Shown piece after piece: positions 6,805 to 15,932 of a stretch of 53,112 nucleotides of DNA. The notes beneath the pieces are model-generated. The model searched no databases. It was not told the origin of the DNA and was given only the letters and a program-made list of their open reading frames with translations. Source of the stretch: Bacteroidales bacterium (GTDB lineage: Bacteria > Bacteroidota > Bacteroidia > Bacteroidales > P3); the NCBI GenBank assembly GCA_024400505.1, contig JAKSMP010000009.1, forward strand, positions 1 through 53,112. The letters are read 5' to 3'. Position 1 is the stretch's first letter. Each line of letters opens with the position of its first letter. A program made the translations under genes and the position numbers.

Positions 6805-9489
6805 TTAAAAGAGTTCGGTCTGCATGCCTTCGGCAAATCCTTCGCGGTCGTCGGGGGAGGCTGATGGGGTTTCAACCTCCAAGTCTTCGGGGTCGGGCTC
6901 AGGCTCGGGGTCGGGCTGCAACCATAGGAAGCGACTTTCGGTGACTGTGGTGATGCGTTTGCCCTTGGCTTTATAGCCTTTGACAGCAATGAATTGATCA
7001 ACATTGATCTCCTCTTGGAGGATTTTTTTGCCGCTTACGGGGTCGTATTCTACCTGGAGGTGGGGGAAGGTGTCGAGGGAGAAGAGGATCATCTTGTCGC
7101 CATCATCCACAAAAGCGAGTTTCTTGTCGCTGTCTTCGGCCTGGAATCGCTTGAGATAGAAGCTGCCGCTTGACTGCTCCTGATAGACTACCGAGATGAT
7201 GGAGCGGGGATTGTATTTGGCAATGAAGCAGGTGTCATCGTCGAAATGGGCGCTGAGATCGTGGCCACAGAGGCGCATATAACCCGAACTGGTGATGGAG
7301 AGGATCTTGTCTTTGCCCGAGAAACGGCCCAAAGAGCGACCAGCTCCATTGGCATTGAGACGATTGATAGAGGGATCGAACCATATCTCGCGAGCCTCCA
7401 AGGTAGATACACCCTCGCCTTTCTTGTTGATGCTGCGCACTGCATTGCGGGTGAGAATGTTGCCCATCGACTGGCGACCTTTGATGGCCAGTTTGGCAAA
7501 ATCGAAATCGAAGCTCACTTTCTTGAGTTTGGCTTTGGTGGCGTGATGGACGGTCACCATCTCGGCTTCGCCATTGGGATTGGCGGTGAAATAGAGAATC
7601 TTTGATCCTTTGGTGCCCTTGGTAAGGTTGTACTCGGTGTCGCGGGTGATGCCAATGACAGAGAATCGCTTGACAAAAACGTAGCCGAGGTTGCCGTCGC
7701 GGTATATCATGTTATAGACTGTGCGGTCGTCGCGGCGGCGGAAGACACCTATGTGCTGAATCTCTTTGCAGGTGGTGGAGCCAACAAAGGCTTTGTCCTG
7801 CACTTTGGTGACTATCATGGTGCCATCGGTGCGGAAGACGATGATGTCGTCAATCTTGTTGCAGTCGAAGGCATATTCCACTCCGTCCTCTTTCTTGAGG
7901 GCGGTGCCGGCAAAGCCAGTGAGTTTGTTGACGTAGAGTTTCTCGTTGGCCACAGCCACGGTGGCTGCTTGGATATCTTCGAAGTTGCGGATTTCGGTGC
8001 GGCGCTCACGACCTTTGCCGTAGGTGTCCAAGATGTGCTGGAAATAGTTGATGGCGTAGTCGATAAGGTGAGCGAGGTGATTTTTGGTTTCCTCGATGTT
8101 GGCGTCGATGTTGGCAATTTCCTCTTCGGCTTTCTTGATGTCGAACTTGGAGATTTTGCGAACAGGTTTTTCGCAAAGTTTGAGCACTTGTTCGCGGGTG
8201 ATTTGTTCGCGGAAGAGTTTTCTATAGGGGTCGAATCCACGTTCGATGCCAGTCACTTGGTCGTCCCAGGTAGCAAAATCTTTTTTCTCTAATATCTTGT
8301 AGATCCCTTTTTCAAAGAAAATCTTTTCAAGCGATACCCAATGCCAACGGTCTTGCAGCTCGGCAAGGAGTATTTCCAGCTCTTGGCGGAGGAGATCCTT
8401 GGTGCGAAGGGTGGAATGGCGCAGGATGTCGCTGGCAGTCATGAACACAGGCTTGTTGTTGACAATGACGCAAGTTTGAGGCGAGAAGCTTATCTGGCAG
8501 CTGGTGAAAGCATAGAGGGCATCCATCATCTGGTCGGGCGAAATGCCATTGGGGAGATAGCACACGATTTCAACCTCGGCAGCTGTGTTGTCATCAACTT
8601 TCTTGATTTTGATCTTGCCTTTTTCGTTGGCTTTCAGTATGCTCTCGATGAGCACATTGGTGGTGACGCCATAGGGTATTTCGGTGATGACGATGGCTTT
8701 GCGTTTCTCGTCGTAATGCATCTTGGCACGGATGCGCAGACGACCGCCCAGGGCTGCATCGTTGTATTTGGTCACATCGATGAGGCCGCCCGTGGGGAAG
8801 TCGGGGAAGATTTCGAAGGGTTCATCGCGCAGAATCTTGATGGATGCTTCCATCAACTCGCAGAAATTATAGGGCAGGATGACCGAGGTGAGGGTGACGG
8901 CGATGCCCTTGGTGCCCTGAGCCAGCAGCAGCGGGAACTTGATGGGGAGCGAGACGGGCTCTTGCTTGCGGCCGTCATAGCTGGGTTTCCACTGGGTGGT
9001 CTTGGCATTGAAGCAAACTTCCTTGGCAAATTTGGAGAGCCGGGCCTCGATGTAACGGCCTGCTGCCGCACCATCGCCGGTGAGGATGTTGCCCCAGTTA
9101 CCTTGGCAGTCGATGAGCAGGTTTTTCTGTCCGAGGTTGACCAAAGCGTCGTTGATGGATGCGTCGCCATGGGGATGATAGAGCATGGTGGTGCCCACGA
9201 TGTTGGCCACCTTGGTGTATCGGCCATCGTCGGTCTCCTTCATGGCGTGGAGAATGCGGCGTTGGACAGGTTTGAGACCGTCGTCGATGTCGGGCACCGA
9301 GCGGTCGAGTATCACATCGGAGGCATAATCTATCCAATAATCACGAAACATGCCATTGAGAGAGATGGTTGTTCCCTCGCCAGCAGGCTCCACACTTTGC
9401 GGAGTTGTGGCATGGGCAATGGTCTCATCATCATTTATGTTACCCACATTTTCGTCAAACTCTTCAGGTATATTTTGCTCTTCGTCCAT
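6805..9489 (-). CDS. DNA topoisomerase IV subunit A (ParC/GyrA family)
   Basis: This 894-residue protein breaks and rejoins DNA to decatenate chromosomes, together with a ParE/GyrB-type partner encoded elsewhere. The winged-helix/tower breakage-reunion domain fills about residues 45-480, with the catalytic Tyr146 in GRYIEARLSKF. Beta-pinwheel blades follow, and an acidic tail (PDPEPEPDPEDLEVE) ends the protein. An upstream TTG at 9510 is in frame but overlaps the predicted promoter, so I chose the ATG at 9489 (MDEEQNIPEEF). In Bacteroidota this long paralogue is normally annotated parC rather than gyrA; a gyrase A assignment is the alternative. Confidence 0.9.
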   Translation of the reverse strand: MDEEQNIPEEFDENVGNINDDETIAHATTPQSVEPAGEGTTISLNGMFRDYWIDYASDVILDRSVPDIDDGLKPVQRRILHAMKETDDGRYTKVANIVGTTMLYHPHGDASINDALVNLGQKNLLIDCQGNWGNILTGDGAAAGRYIEARLSKFAKEVCFNAKTTQWKPSYDGRKQEPVSLPIKFPLLLAQGTKGIAVTLTSVILPYNFCELMEASIKILRDEPFEIFPDFPTGGLIDVTKYNDAALGGRLRIRAKMHYDEKRKAIVITEIPYGVTTNVLIESILKANEKGKIKIKKVDDNTAAEVEIVCYLPNGISPDQMMDALYAFTSCQISFSPQTCVIVNNKPVFMTASDILRHSTLRTKDLLRQELEILLAELQDRWHWVSLEKIFFEKGIYKILEKKDFATWDDQVTGIERGFDPYRKLFREQITREQVLKLCEKPVRKISKFDIKKAEEEIANIDANIEETKNHLAHLIDYAINYFQHILDTYGKGRERRTEIRNFEDIQAATVAVANEKLYVNKLTGFAGTALKKEDGVEYAFDCNKIDDIIVFRTDGTMIVTKVQDKAFVGSTTCKEIQHIGVFRRRDDRTVYNMIYRDGNLGYVFVKRFSVIGITRDTEYNLTKGTKGSKILYFTANPNGEAEMVTVHHATKAKLKKVSFDFDFAKLAIKGRQSMGNILTRNAVRSINKKGEGVSTLEAREIWFDPSINRLNANGAGRSLGRFSGKDKILSITSSGYMRLCGHDLSAHFDDDTCFIAKYNPRSIISVVYQEQSSGSFYLKRFQAEDSDKKLAFVDDGDKMILFSLDTFPHLQVEYDPVSGKKILQEEINVDQFIAVKGYKAKGKRITTVTESRFLWLQPDPEPEPDPEDLEVETPSASPDDREGFAEGMQTELF

Positions 9490-9507
9490 AATAATAATTT
9501 TAAACTG

Positions 9508-9515
9508 CAAAATTA
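9508..9515 (-). promoter_or_regulatory. -7 box for the parC operon
   Basis: On the minus strand TAATTTTG matches TAnnTTTG and ends 18 bases before the ATG at 9489. The surrounding A/T-rich sequence gives no strong TTTG -33 match. The likely transcription start falls about 13 bases upstream of the ATG. Confidence 0.55.
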
Positions 9516-9580
9516 CTATTTTTTTTGCGAAAAAATAGAGTATTGCTAGATTTTTTTATAAAAAGATGCAAAACAATACT

Positions 9581-9597
9581 GCAATACTGGGTATTGC
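9581..9597. other. Hairpin between parC and the DUF4139 gene
   Basis: GCAATAC (9581-9587) pairs with GTATTGC (9591-9597) around a TGG loop, and a partial third copy CAATACT lies at 9574-9580. Read on the minus strand, it is 170 bases past the DUF4139 stop and precedes a T-rich stretch, so it could end that transcript. The rest of 9511-9766 shows no gene that I trust. Confidence 0.4.
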
Positions 9598-9766
9598 ACG
9601 GTAGAGAATGGGGTATGAGAACAAGGAGGATACTATCGGTGTGGAGAGGCAGTCACTTGCTAGTTTTCTTACTCACCCCACGACACCGCTCGCATGACGA
9701 GATGGTGATGATTGTTATTTTCATTTTAGGTGAGTCGATAATTGTTAAGAGGGGAATCGAGTTGCT

Positions 9767-11422
9767 CTATTGCAGCACGAGGGTGCCGTCTTTCTCCTTG
9801 GGGTATTTGACAGTGTAGGAGAAGGTAATGGTGCGCTGTTCCAGAGGCTGCATGGGCACTATCCAGCGAATGGTGCCGGTGTCTTTGTTAAGGGTACCGC
9901 CAGCGGGGTTGATATCTTGCACTTTGATTTCCAGATCGGAGGAGATGGGCACTTGGTCTTTGAGGCGCAAGACGATGGGTTCGTTCTTGGTATTTTTGAT
10001 GGTGATGGAAACGGTGACAACACGAGTCACTTCCTTGGATAGGAGCCCTTTGTCGGGGGTAGAGAGGGTGTGTTTGCGCTTGACCAGCACATTGGGGTCT
10101 TGGCCCACAGAGAATCGGAGTGTGTCGCCAGAGCCAGCGGTGACCACATCGGAGGTGGATACAAAGCGGTTGTTGAGATAAACATTGCATCCTACCTCAA
10201 GCAGGCCTAGTTGTTCCCACTGGGGAAGCAAGGCGGTGAAATGTACCTTTTCTTCGTTCTTTGGGGTGGCGAAACGTGCGAAGATGGCCGAAGCGGTGTC
10301 GCGCTGGAGAGGGAGCGTTTGGGGCTTTCCCAAGGAATATACAGACTGGGGTGTGTTGAGCAAATATTCGCGTGAGAGGGTGAGATTGCTGCTGGTGGAA
10401 GCAGTGATGGACTTGGCTTTCCTTGCTGGATCAGAGTAAGTGTTGGACACCTCGGCCATGATCATGTTGCGTTCCTGCAGGGTTGAGTTCATTGCAGCTT
10501 TGGTGCGATAGGCTGCAGGTGTGTGGCTGATGAGGTAATAGACAGGCAGCTCGGAGTCGAATCCGGCATAGCCAGCTTCGGAGGTGGAGAAGGCAAGCTG
10601 GCATCCATGCCAATGCTCACCAGTGTTTTGCGACACAGTGGCTTTGAGGGCAAATATGGCTTGGCTGCGCTGCTCGTCGAACAGTGCATCATAAGAATAT
10701 TGGCAGCTGACACCTGTGACCATATAGGAGTAATCAATCTTGGCGTTGTTGATATTCTTGTTGGAATAGATAGTAAGGTGAATATCTTTTTGCCCCAAGC
10801 TAGGACTGTGGGTGCCCAGGTTCTGATCAAGGAGACGATTGATTTCATTGGCAAGCTGACGGCTCTTTACTTGGAGGTCGGCAAGTTCGGTAGCGGCTTT
10901 GTGGCGGGCTGTGGCGATGGACTGGGTTTCGCGGCGCTGATAGTCAAACTGTGCCTTGATTTTGTCGATGGAGTCGAAGGCAACGGTGTTGCGGATGGCT
11001 TTGAGATTTTGGAGTGCTGCTTGCTGGGCATCGAGGGTGGAGATGAGCAGTTGGGTGTTGTTGATTTTGAGCTCCACTTCGTCTTGCTGATTTTTAAGGC
11101 TGAGATACTGGGTGAAGGCTGCACCGGACAACTGGGTACTATAAAATTCTTTGGGTGTAAGGGTGCGTTGGATGGTGTTGAGAGAACTCAAAAACCAATC
11201 CTCCGAGGAAGAGAAATGAATGCGGTCGTCGATGGCCAAATTGGCATTGCCACGGATGACAAACTGGTTCTCGCCTCGCTTGAGATAGACGGTGATGGAT
11301 TTCTCCACCAATGCAGAAGAAGGATATACTGTGACTTTTTCGAGTTTGGGAAAGACCTCGGTTTGCGCCAATGCAGAAAAAACAACCGAGAGAAGGGATA
11401 GCATGATAACGAAAGATTTCAT
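9767..11422 (-). CDS. DUF4139 domain protein, exported
   Basis: The 551-residue product carries a cleavable signal peptide (residues 1-19, ending ALAQ). A DUF4140-type N-terminal domain follows (FPKLEKVTVYPSSALVEKS, about 24-42), then a coiled-coil segment (about 105-205) and a C-terminal DUF4139 beta domain (about 215-545). This is the family sometimes called mucoidy inhibitor A-like (TIGR02231), whose biochemical role is not established. It is probably a periplasmic or surface protein. It lies on the same strand as parC, separated by 277 bases with a possible terminator, and is divergent from rdgB. Confidence 0.8.
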   Translation of the reverse strand: MKSFVIMLSLLSVVFSALAQTEVFPKLEKVTVYPSSALVEKSITVYLKRGENQFVIRGNANLAIDDRIHFSSSEDWFLSSLNTIQRTLTPKEFYSTQLSGAAFTQYLSLKNQQDEVELKINNTQLLISTLDAQQAALQNLKAIRNTVAFDSIDKIKAQFDYQRRETQSIATARHKAATELADLQVKSRQLANEINRLLDQNLGTHSPSLGQKDIHLTIYSNKNINNAKIDYSYMVTGVSCQYSYDALFDEQRSQAIFALKATVSQNTGEHWHGCQLAFSTSEAGYAGFDSELPVYYLISHTPAAYRTKAAMNSTLQERNMIMAEVSNTYSDPARKAKSITASTSSNLTLSREYLLNTPQSVYSLGKPQTLPLQRDTASAIFARFATPKNEEKVHFTALLPQWEQLGLLEVGCNVYLNNRFVSTSDVVTAGSGDTLRFSVGQDPNVLVKRKHTLSTPDKGLLSKEVTRVVTVSITIKNTKNEPIVLRLKDQVPISSDLEIKVQDINPAGGTLNKDTGTIRWIVPMQPLEQRTITFSYTVKYPKEKDGTLVLQ

Positions 11423-11554
11423 AGTGATAAGGGTGTATTTAGGGTGTTTTTAATTGTTGCTTAATAAACTTTTGGAAATGCAAAGGTACGAAAAAAATAT
11501 GACAGACAGAAAAAAAAGTTTGCAACAAGAATTATCGGTATCGAAAAAAAAGTG

Positions 11555-11562
11555 TATCTTTG
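11555..11562 (+). promoter_or_regulatory. -7 box for the rdgB operon
   Basis: TATCTTTG fits TAnnTTTG and is followed by only five bases (CACGT) before the ATG at 11568. Transcription would start at or next to the start codon. This decides the rdgB start, because the longer reading frame beginning at 11454 lies upstream of the promoter. Confidence 0.7.
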
Positions 11563-11567
11563 CACGT

Positions 11568-12158
11568 ATGAGAACTTTAGTTTTTGCCACCAATAATAAA
11601 CACAAACTACACGAAGTCAGCGAAATGCTAAAAGGTGTAGTGGAAATCAAATCACTTGAGGAGATGGGGCTGGCTGGAGATATACCAGAGACAGCCGACA
11701 CCCTCCAAGGCAACGCTTTGCAGAAAGCTCAATGGGTGTGGGAACGCACCCAGATGGACTGTTTTGCCGATGACACCGGACTGGAAGTAGATGCTTTGGG
11801 CGGAGCTCCTGGAGTTTACAGCGCACGCTATGCGGGTGAGCATTGCTCATTTGACGACAATGTGAATAAAATGCTTTCCGAGATGGAGGGCAAGACCAAC
11901 CGCAAGGCCGATTTCCGCACCGTGGTGTGCCTTATAGAGAATGGCGAGCCCCGTTATTTCGAGGGCAGAGTGGATGGCACCATCCTCACCGAGCGATATG
12001 GCGAGCAAGGGTTCGGCTACGACCCTATCTTCATGCCCGACCGCTTTGCCGTGAGCTTTGCTGAAATGCCCTTGGAGGTGAAAAACCAAATTAGCCACCG
12101 TGGCCGTGCCATTGCCCAATTGGTCGAGTATTTGAAAGCGTGTTCGACAAATAAATAA
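11568..12158 (+). CDS. Non-canonical purine NTP pyrophosphatase (RdgB/HAM1)
   Basis: The 196-residue enzyme hydrolyses dITP, XTP and related damaged purine triphosphates to monophosphates, keeping them out of DNA and RNA. The family signatures are present: FATNNKHKLHEVSEML at the N-terminus, DDTGLEVDALGG and PGVYSARYAG in the middle, and GFGYDPIFMPD near the C-terminus. The length is normal for Ham1. The ATG at 11568 sits directly behind a promoter, so the 38 extra codons upstream are not coding. It leads a tight plus-strand cluster with the BFN-domain, nucleoside phosphorylase and HAD genes, a coherent nucleotide-hygiene set. Confidence 0.95.
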   Translation: MRTLVFATNNKHKLHEVSEMLKGVVEIKSLEEMGLAGDIPETADTLQGNALQKAQWVWERTQMDCFADDTGLEVDALGGAPGVYSARYAGEHCSFDDNVNKMLSEMEGKTNRKADFRTVVCLIENGEPRYFEGRVDGTILTERYGEQGFGYDPIFMPDRFAVSFAEMPLEVKNQISHRGRAIAQLVEYLKACSTNK

Positions 12159-12167
12159 TATTGAAAT

Positions 12168-12761
12168 ATGAGATACACCCCAGTTTATCCTGTGCAGATA
12201 AAGCAGACGATGTCGGACAGCGACTCGTATATCCTAGTGCTGGACGCCCCCGAGATGGGCAAACATGTGCCAGTGCTGATAGGCGAAAGCGAGGCCCAGG
12301 CCATTGTGCTGGCCATTGAACAGCACAAAACAAGCCGTCCGCTGACCCACAACTTGATATGCAACATCATGAAAGAATACCAGCTGGGGCTAAAACAAGT
12401 GTCAATCGATCGATTTGACGAGGGAATATTTTACTCATCGCTGCTGATTGACGATGGTTTCAGCGAACGGCACATCGATAGCCGCACCTCCGATGCTGTT
12501 GTGCTTTCGATTTTGCAGCATTGCGAAATCCTGATGAGTATGCAGGTGCTGGAAGAAACCTCTATGGAGCCCGGCGCACTGGAGGACAACCTGCCCGAAC
12601 ACTCCGACAGCGACTTTGCTGATGAGGCAATCCGGATGCTGGAGGAACAATTGCGCCAATGCGAGGAAGCCGAAGACTATGAGCAAGCAGCCGAAATCAT
12701 GAATCGTATCAATGCTATTCGCGACATCAACGACGACACTATTGACGACATCAACGAATAA
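12168..12761 (+). CDS. Bifunctional nuclease domain (DUF151) protein with UVR motif
   Basis: The 197-residue protein has a BFN/DUF151 domain in about residues 5-125 (VPVLIGESEAQAIVLAIE, then SRTSDAVVLSI). A C-terminal UVR-like helical pair follows (about 150-190, LEEQLRQCEEAEDYEQAAEIM), a motif found in UvrB, UvrC and ClpC-type proteins, where it mediates protein contacts. Some DUF151 members degrade RNA and DNA, but activity here is an inference from the family. It starts 9 bp after rdgB and ends 20 bp before the phosphorylase gene, so it is surely co-transcribed. Confidence 0.85.
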   Translation: MRYTPVYPVQIKQTMSDSDSYILVLDAPEMGKHVPVLIGESEAQAIVLAIEQHKTSRPLTHNLICNIMKEYQLGLKQVSIDRFDEGIFYSSLLIDDGFSERHIDSRTSDAVVLSILQHCEILMSMQVLEETSMEPGALEDNLPEHSDSDFADEAIRMLEEQLRQCEEAEDYEQAAEIMNRINAIRDINDDTIDDINE

Positions 12762-12781
12762 CCTAAAACATACTTAATGCT

Positions 12782-13600
12782 ATGATAAAACTGATAGACG
12801 AAACCACACAGTATATCCGCCAACAACTTGGCAACCGTCCCATCCCTCAAATTGCAATCATCCTGGGCAGCGGTCTTGGTCTGATGGCCGACCGCATCGA
12901 GAATCCACTAGTGCTGCCATATAGCGAGATACCCAATTTCAAGCGCTCTACCGCTGTAGGCCACAAAGGCAACCTCATTTTCGGTACACTGGGCGGCAAA
13001 GATGTAATGGCCATGCAAGGTCGTTTCCATTACTATGAAGGTTACACGATGCAAGAGGTCACTTTCCCTGTTCGCGTGATGGCTCGTCTGGGTGTGAAGG
13101 TGCTGTTTGTGTCCAATGCAGCCGGTGCTGTGAACCCCACATACAGAGTGGGCGACATGATGGTTATCACCGATCATATCAACTTGCTCCCCAATCCTCT
13201 CATTGGCCCCAACATGGATGAATTCGGCACTCGTTTCCCCGATATGACCACCGTCTATAGCCGCCGCATCAGGCAGCTAGCACTGGACCAAGCTCAGCAG
13301 ATGGGCATTCAGTTGCAGCAGGGCATCTATGTGGGTGGCACAGGCCCCACCTACGAAACTCCAGCCGAGTATAAATTCTACAAAGCCATTGGCGGCGACG
13401 TGGCTGGCATGTCCACCATTCCCGAAGTAATTGTGGCTCGCCATAGCGGATTGGAGATATTCGGTATGAGCATCATCACCAACCAGTCTAACGACTTGAG
13501 CGACTCTTGCTTGAACGATGGTGACGATGTGGTTCGCGAAGCCAACAAAGCTGCCGAAAGAATGACTACCCTATTTGAGAAGATTGTGTCGGCACTATGA
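12782..13600 (+). CDS. Purine nucleoside phosphorylase
   Basis: This 272-residue trimeric-type phosphorylase splits purine nucleosides with phosphate into base and ribose-1-phosphate for salvage. Visible motifs are IILGSGLGLMADRI (phosphate-binding Ser), VGHKGNLIFG, QGRFHYYEGY, GPTYETPAEYKF, GMSTIPEVIVARH and ITNQSNDL; the Asn in the last one is typical of enzymes that prefer 6-oxopurines. The length is normal. It sits between the BFN gene and a HAD phosphatase, with a 4-bp ATGA overlap at its 3' end that implies translational coupling. Confidence 0.93.
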   Translation: MIKLIDETTQYIRQQLGNRPIPQIAIILGSGLGLMADRIENPLVLPYSEIPNFKRSTAVGHKGNLIFGTLGGKDVMAMQGRFHYYEGYTMQEVTFPVRVMARLGVKVLFVSNAAGAVNPTYRVGDMMVITDHINLLPNPLIGPNMDEFGTRFPDMTTVYSRRIRQLALDQAQQMGIQLQQGIYVGGTGPTYETPAEYKFYKAIGGDVAGMSTIPEVIVARHSGLEIFGMSIITNQSNDLSDSCLNDGDDVVREANKAAERMTTLFEKIVSAL

Positions 13601-14370
13601 TAAAAGCCGCTTTCTTCGATATCGACGGCACCCTCCTAAGCTTCAAGACTCACCAAGTTTCGGAGGGTACTGTCAAAGCTTTTGACGAACTGCACAAGCA
13701 AGGCATCAGCACATTTCTCTCCACCGGTCGGCCCTACTCGCTGGCGCCGCAACTGCCGCTCTCATTTGAAGGGTACATCACCATGAACGGTGGCTATTGT
13801 TTCATGGGCGACAAAGTTTTGCACAACAACCCCATACCGCAAGATCAAGTGGATGGATGGCTTCGATTTGCCCAAGAGCACAACATCTGCACCATGTTGT
13901 TTTCCGACAAGGAGATGTTCATCAACCGCGTGGATGACCCCGTGGCTCTGGCCATCAAGGAGGAAATCAAATTCGATTTTCCCCCATGCATCCCCATTGA
14001 GCAAATGATGGGGATGAAAGCATATCAATTCATTGCCGTGATGGAGCCCGAGATGGATGCCTTAGTTACCGAGCTGCTCCCCCACTGCCGCCTGCCTCGC
14101 TGGCACCCCCATTTCACCGACCTTATCAACCGATTCAACAGCAAAGCTGTGGGCATCGAGAGCATCATCTCCCAACTAGGTATTCATCGCCAAGAGTGCA
14201 TCTGTTTTGGCGACGGAGCCAACGATATAGAGATGCTGGAATACTGCGGTATAGGGGTGGCCATGGGCAATGCCAACGATGAGGTGAAATCCCATGCCGA
14301 CTATGTGACCACCTCGGTGGACGAAGAGGGAATATACCATGCGCTGAGACATTTTGGGGTGGTGGAATGA
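13597..14370 (+). CDS. HAD-superfamily phosphatase (Cof-type, IIB cap)
   Basis: The 257-residue protein has the four HAD motifs: FFDIDGTLLSF (nucleophile Asp at about residue 8), a Ser/Thr in STGRP, a Lys in NSKAVGIE, and GDGANDIEML. The insertion between motifs II and III is the C2-type cap of Cof/YbiV sugar-phosphate phosphatases. The substrate is unknown. Overlap with the phosphorylase gene suggests a phosphosugar or nucleotide salvage role, for example ribose-phosphate clearance. Confidence 0.9.
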   Translation: MIKAAFFDIDGTLLSFKTHQVSEGTVKAFDELHKQGISTFLSTGRPYSLAPQLPLSFEGYITMNGGYCFMGDKVLHNNPIPQDQVDGWLRFAQEHNICTMLFSDKEMFINRVDDPVALAIKEEIKFDFPPCIPIEQMMGMKAYQFIAVMEPEMDALVTELLPHCRLPRWHPHFTDLINRFNSKAVGIESIISQLGIHRQECICFGDGANDIEMLEYCGIGVAMGNANDEVKSHADYVTTSVDEEGIYHALRHFGVVE

Positions 14371-14411
14371 TAATTCAGCACCCCAAATCCTGATAATTCG
14401 GAAAAGTTTCG

Positions 14412-14419
14412 TACCTTTG
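14412..14419 (+). promoter_or_regulatory. -7 box ahead of the fucosidase gene
   Basis: TACCTTTG matches TAnnTTTG. It gives a predicted transcription start near 14424 and a leader of about 50 bases before the ATG at 14473. No convincing -33 TTTG lies at the expected distance. It may start the plus-strand transcript that continues toward gltX. Confidence 0.55.
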
Positions 14420-14472
14420 CACAATGGCACAAAATGCCGAGGTATGTCTTATTATCTGAAAACGTTATTATT

Positions 14473-15909
14473 ATGCATAAAATAAATTATATTATATTTT
14501 CAATTATCGCTGTTATTTTCTTTGCCATGCCTTGCCATGCCCAAGAGGTGCAGCCCAACTGGGAATCAATCAACCAACGTGGCTACCCCCAATGGTTTGG
14601 CGATGCCAAGTTGGGCATTTTTATCCATTGGGGCCTCTACTCTGTGCCCGCCTATTCCACTCCCGACGGCTATGGCGAATGGTTCTACAGAGGGCTGATG
14701 CTGGGCGACACCATTCGCACCAACGAGATGCGGCAGTTCAACCGCCATTGGGGCTTTATGCTGGGCGACCAATGGAGCGGCCGACTGAGCAACAGCGACA
14801 ACGTGAAATCCAACCCCAAACCCACCGACCTCTACACACTTTACGCCCAGTCGTGGTTTGCCGAACATTGGAACCCCAACCAATGGGCCGACCTTTTTGC
14901 CGAGAGTGGCGCCAAATATGTGGTGCTGGTGACCAAGCACCACGACGGCTATTGCCTTTGGAACAGCCGCTACCAGCCTAATTGGAATAGCGTGGTGACA
15001 GGCCCCCACATGAATATCGTGGACTCCCTCACCCGCAGCGTAAGAGAGAAAGGGCTGAAAATGGGTTTCTACTACTCCCTCCCCGAGTGGACAAACCGAC
15101 TGCACGTGTGGATGCAAGACCCCGACAGCTGCATCGACGAGTATGTCGAAAGCTACATGATACCGCAATTCAAGGAATTGATATCAAAATACAAGCCCGA
15201 ACTGGTGTTCACCGACGGCGAATGGCAGAACACTGCTGAGCAATTTCACGCCACCGAACTGATTTCGTGGTACTACAACACCGTTGGCCCCGAAGCCATC
15301 GTAAACGACCGTTGGGGTGCCGGAGCACAACACGGATTCAAGACCCCCGAATACAAAGGTGCCATCAACGACACCACCCGCCCCTGGGCCGAATGTCGCG
15401 GCATTGGCAAGTCGTTTGCCTACAATCGCAATGAGCCGTTGAGCAACTACCTCACCTCCGACTCGCTGATTCGCCACTTCGTAAAACTGGTGGCTGCAGG
15501 CGGCGGCATGACCCTGAATGTGGGGCCTGAAGCCGACGGCACCATCCCTGCCTTGCAGCAGGAACGTTTGATGGATCTGGGCAGATGGTTGAAAGTGAAC
15601 GGCGAGGCCATTTATGCCTCCCGCCCCTACGTCAAGATGTGCGACAAGGACAGCACCACCTTCTTCACCCGCGCCGGTGGCAACCTCTACGCCATAGCCA
15701 CCCGATTGGACGGCAACACCCTGGTGCTGCACAATATGCCCCGCCCCAATATTCTGTCGCAAATAAAGCTCCTGGGGTGCGACAAATTCATCACCTACTA
15801 CTACCTGGCTGGCAACCTCTACATCAGACTCAACAACCTGGATTTTGACGATATCGAGAAAACCCGCCCCGCCTGGGTGTTCCGCATCACCAAATATGGC
15901 GACAAATAA
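14473..15909 (+). CDS. Alpha-L-fucosidase, GH29, secreted
   Basis: The 478-residue enzyme should release terminal alpha-L-fucose from host glycans. From the ATG at 14473 it has a signal peptide (MHKINYIIFSIIAVIFFAMP, cleavage after CHAQ). The longer frame from 14434 would bury that signal behind 13 residues. GH29 hallmarks are GIFIHWGLYSVPAY, YVVLVTKHHDGYCLW and the catalytic nucleophile Asp248 in LVFTDGEW, followed by a C-terminal beta domain. With the GH89 enzyme upstream it points to mucin-type glycan use, although no SusC/SusD pair is in the window. It ends 23 bp before the nucleoid-associated protein gene. Confidence 0.95.
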   Translation: MHKINYIIFSIIAVIFFAMPCHAQEVQPNWESINQRGYPQWFGDAKLGIFIHWGLYSVPAYSTPDGYGEWFYRGLMLGDTIRTNEMRQFNRHWGFMLGDQWSGRLSNSDNVKSNPKPTDLYTLYAQSWFAEHWNPNQWADLFAESGAKYVVLVTKHHDGYCLWNSRYQPNWNSVVTGPHMNIVDSLTRSVREKGLKMGFYYSLPEWTNRLHVWMQDPDSCIDEYVESYMIPQFKELISKYKPELVFTDGEWQNTAEQFHATELISWYYNTVGPEAIVNDRWGAGAQHGFKTPEYKGAINDTTRPWAECRGIGKSFAYNRNEPLSNYLTSDSLIRHFVKLVAAGGGMTLNVGPEADGTIPALQQERLMDLGRWLKVNGEAIYASRPYVKMCDKDSTTFFTRAGGNLYAIATRLDGNTLVLHNMPRPNILSQIKLLGCDKFITYYYLAGNLYIRLNNLDFDDIEKTRPAWVFRITKYGDK

Positions 15910-15932
15910 AACTCACCCCCACTTCATTCATT

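Noticed and set aside
9525-9818. 97-codon plus-strand frame between parC and the DUF4139 gene
   Set aside because: It overlaps the end of the DUF4139 gene and the parC promoter region, has no start signal and shows no protein-like composition.
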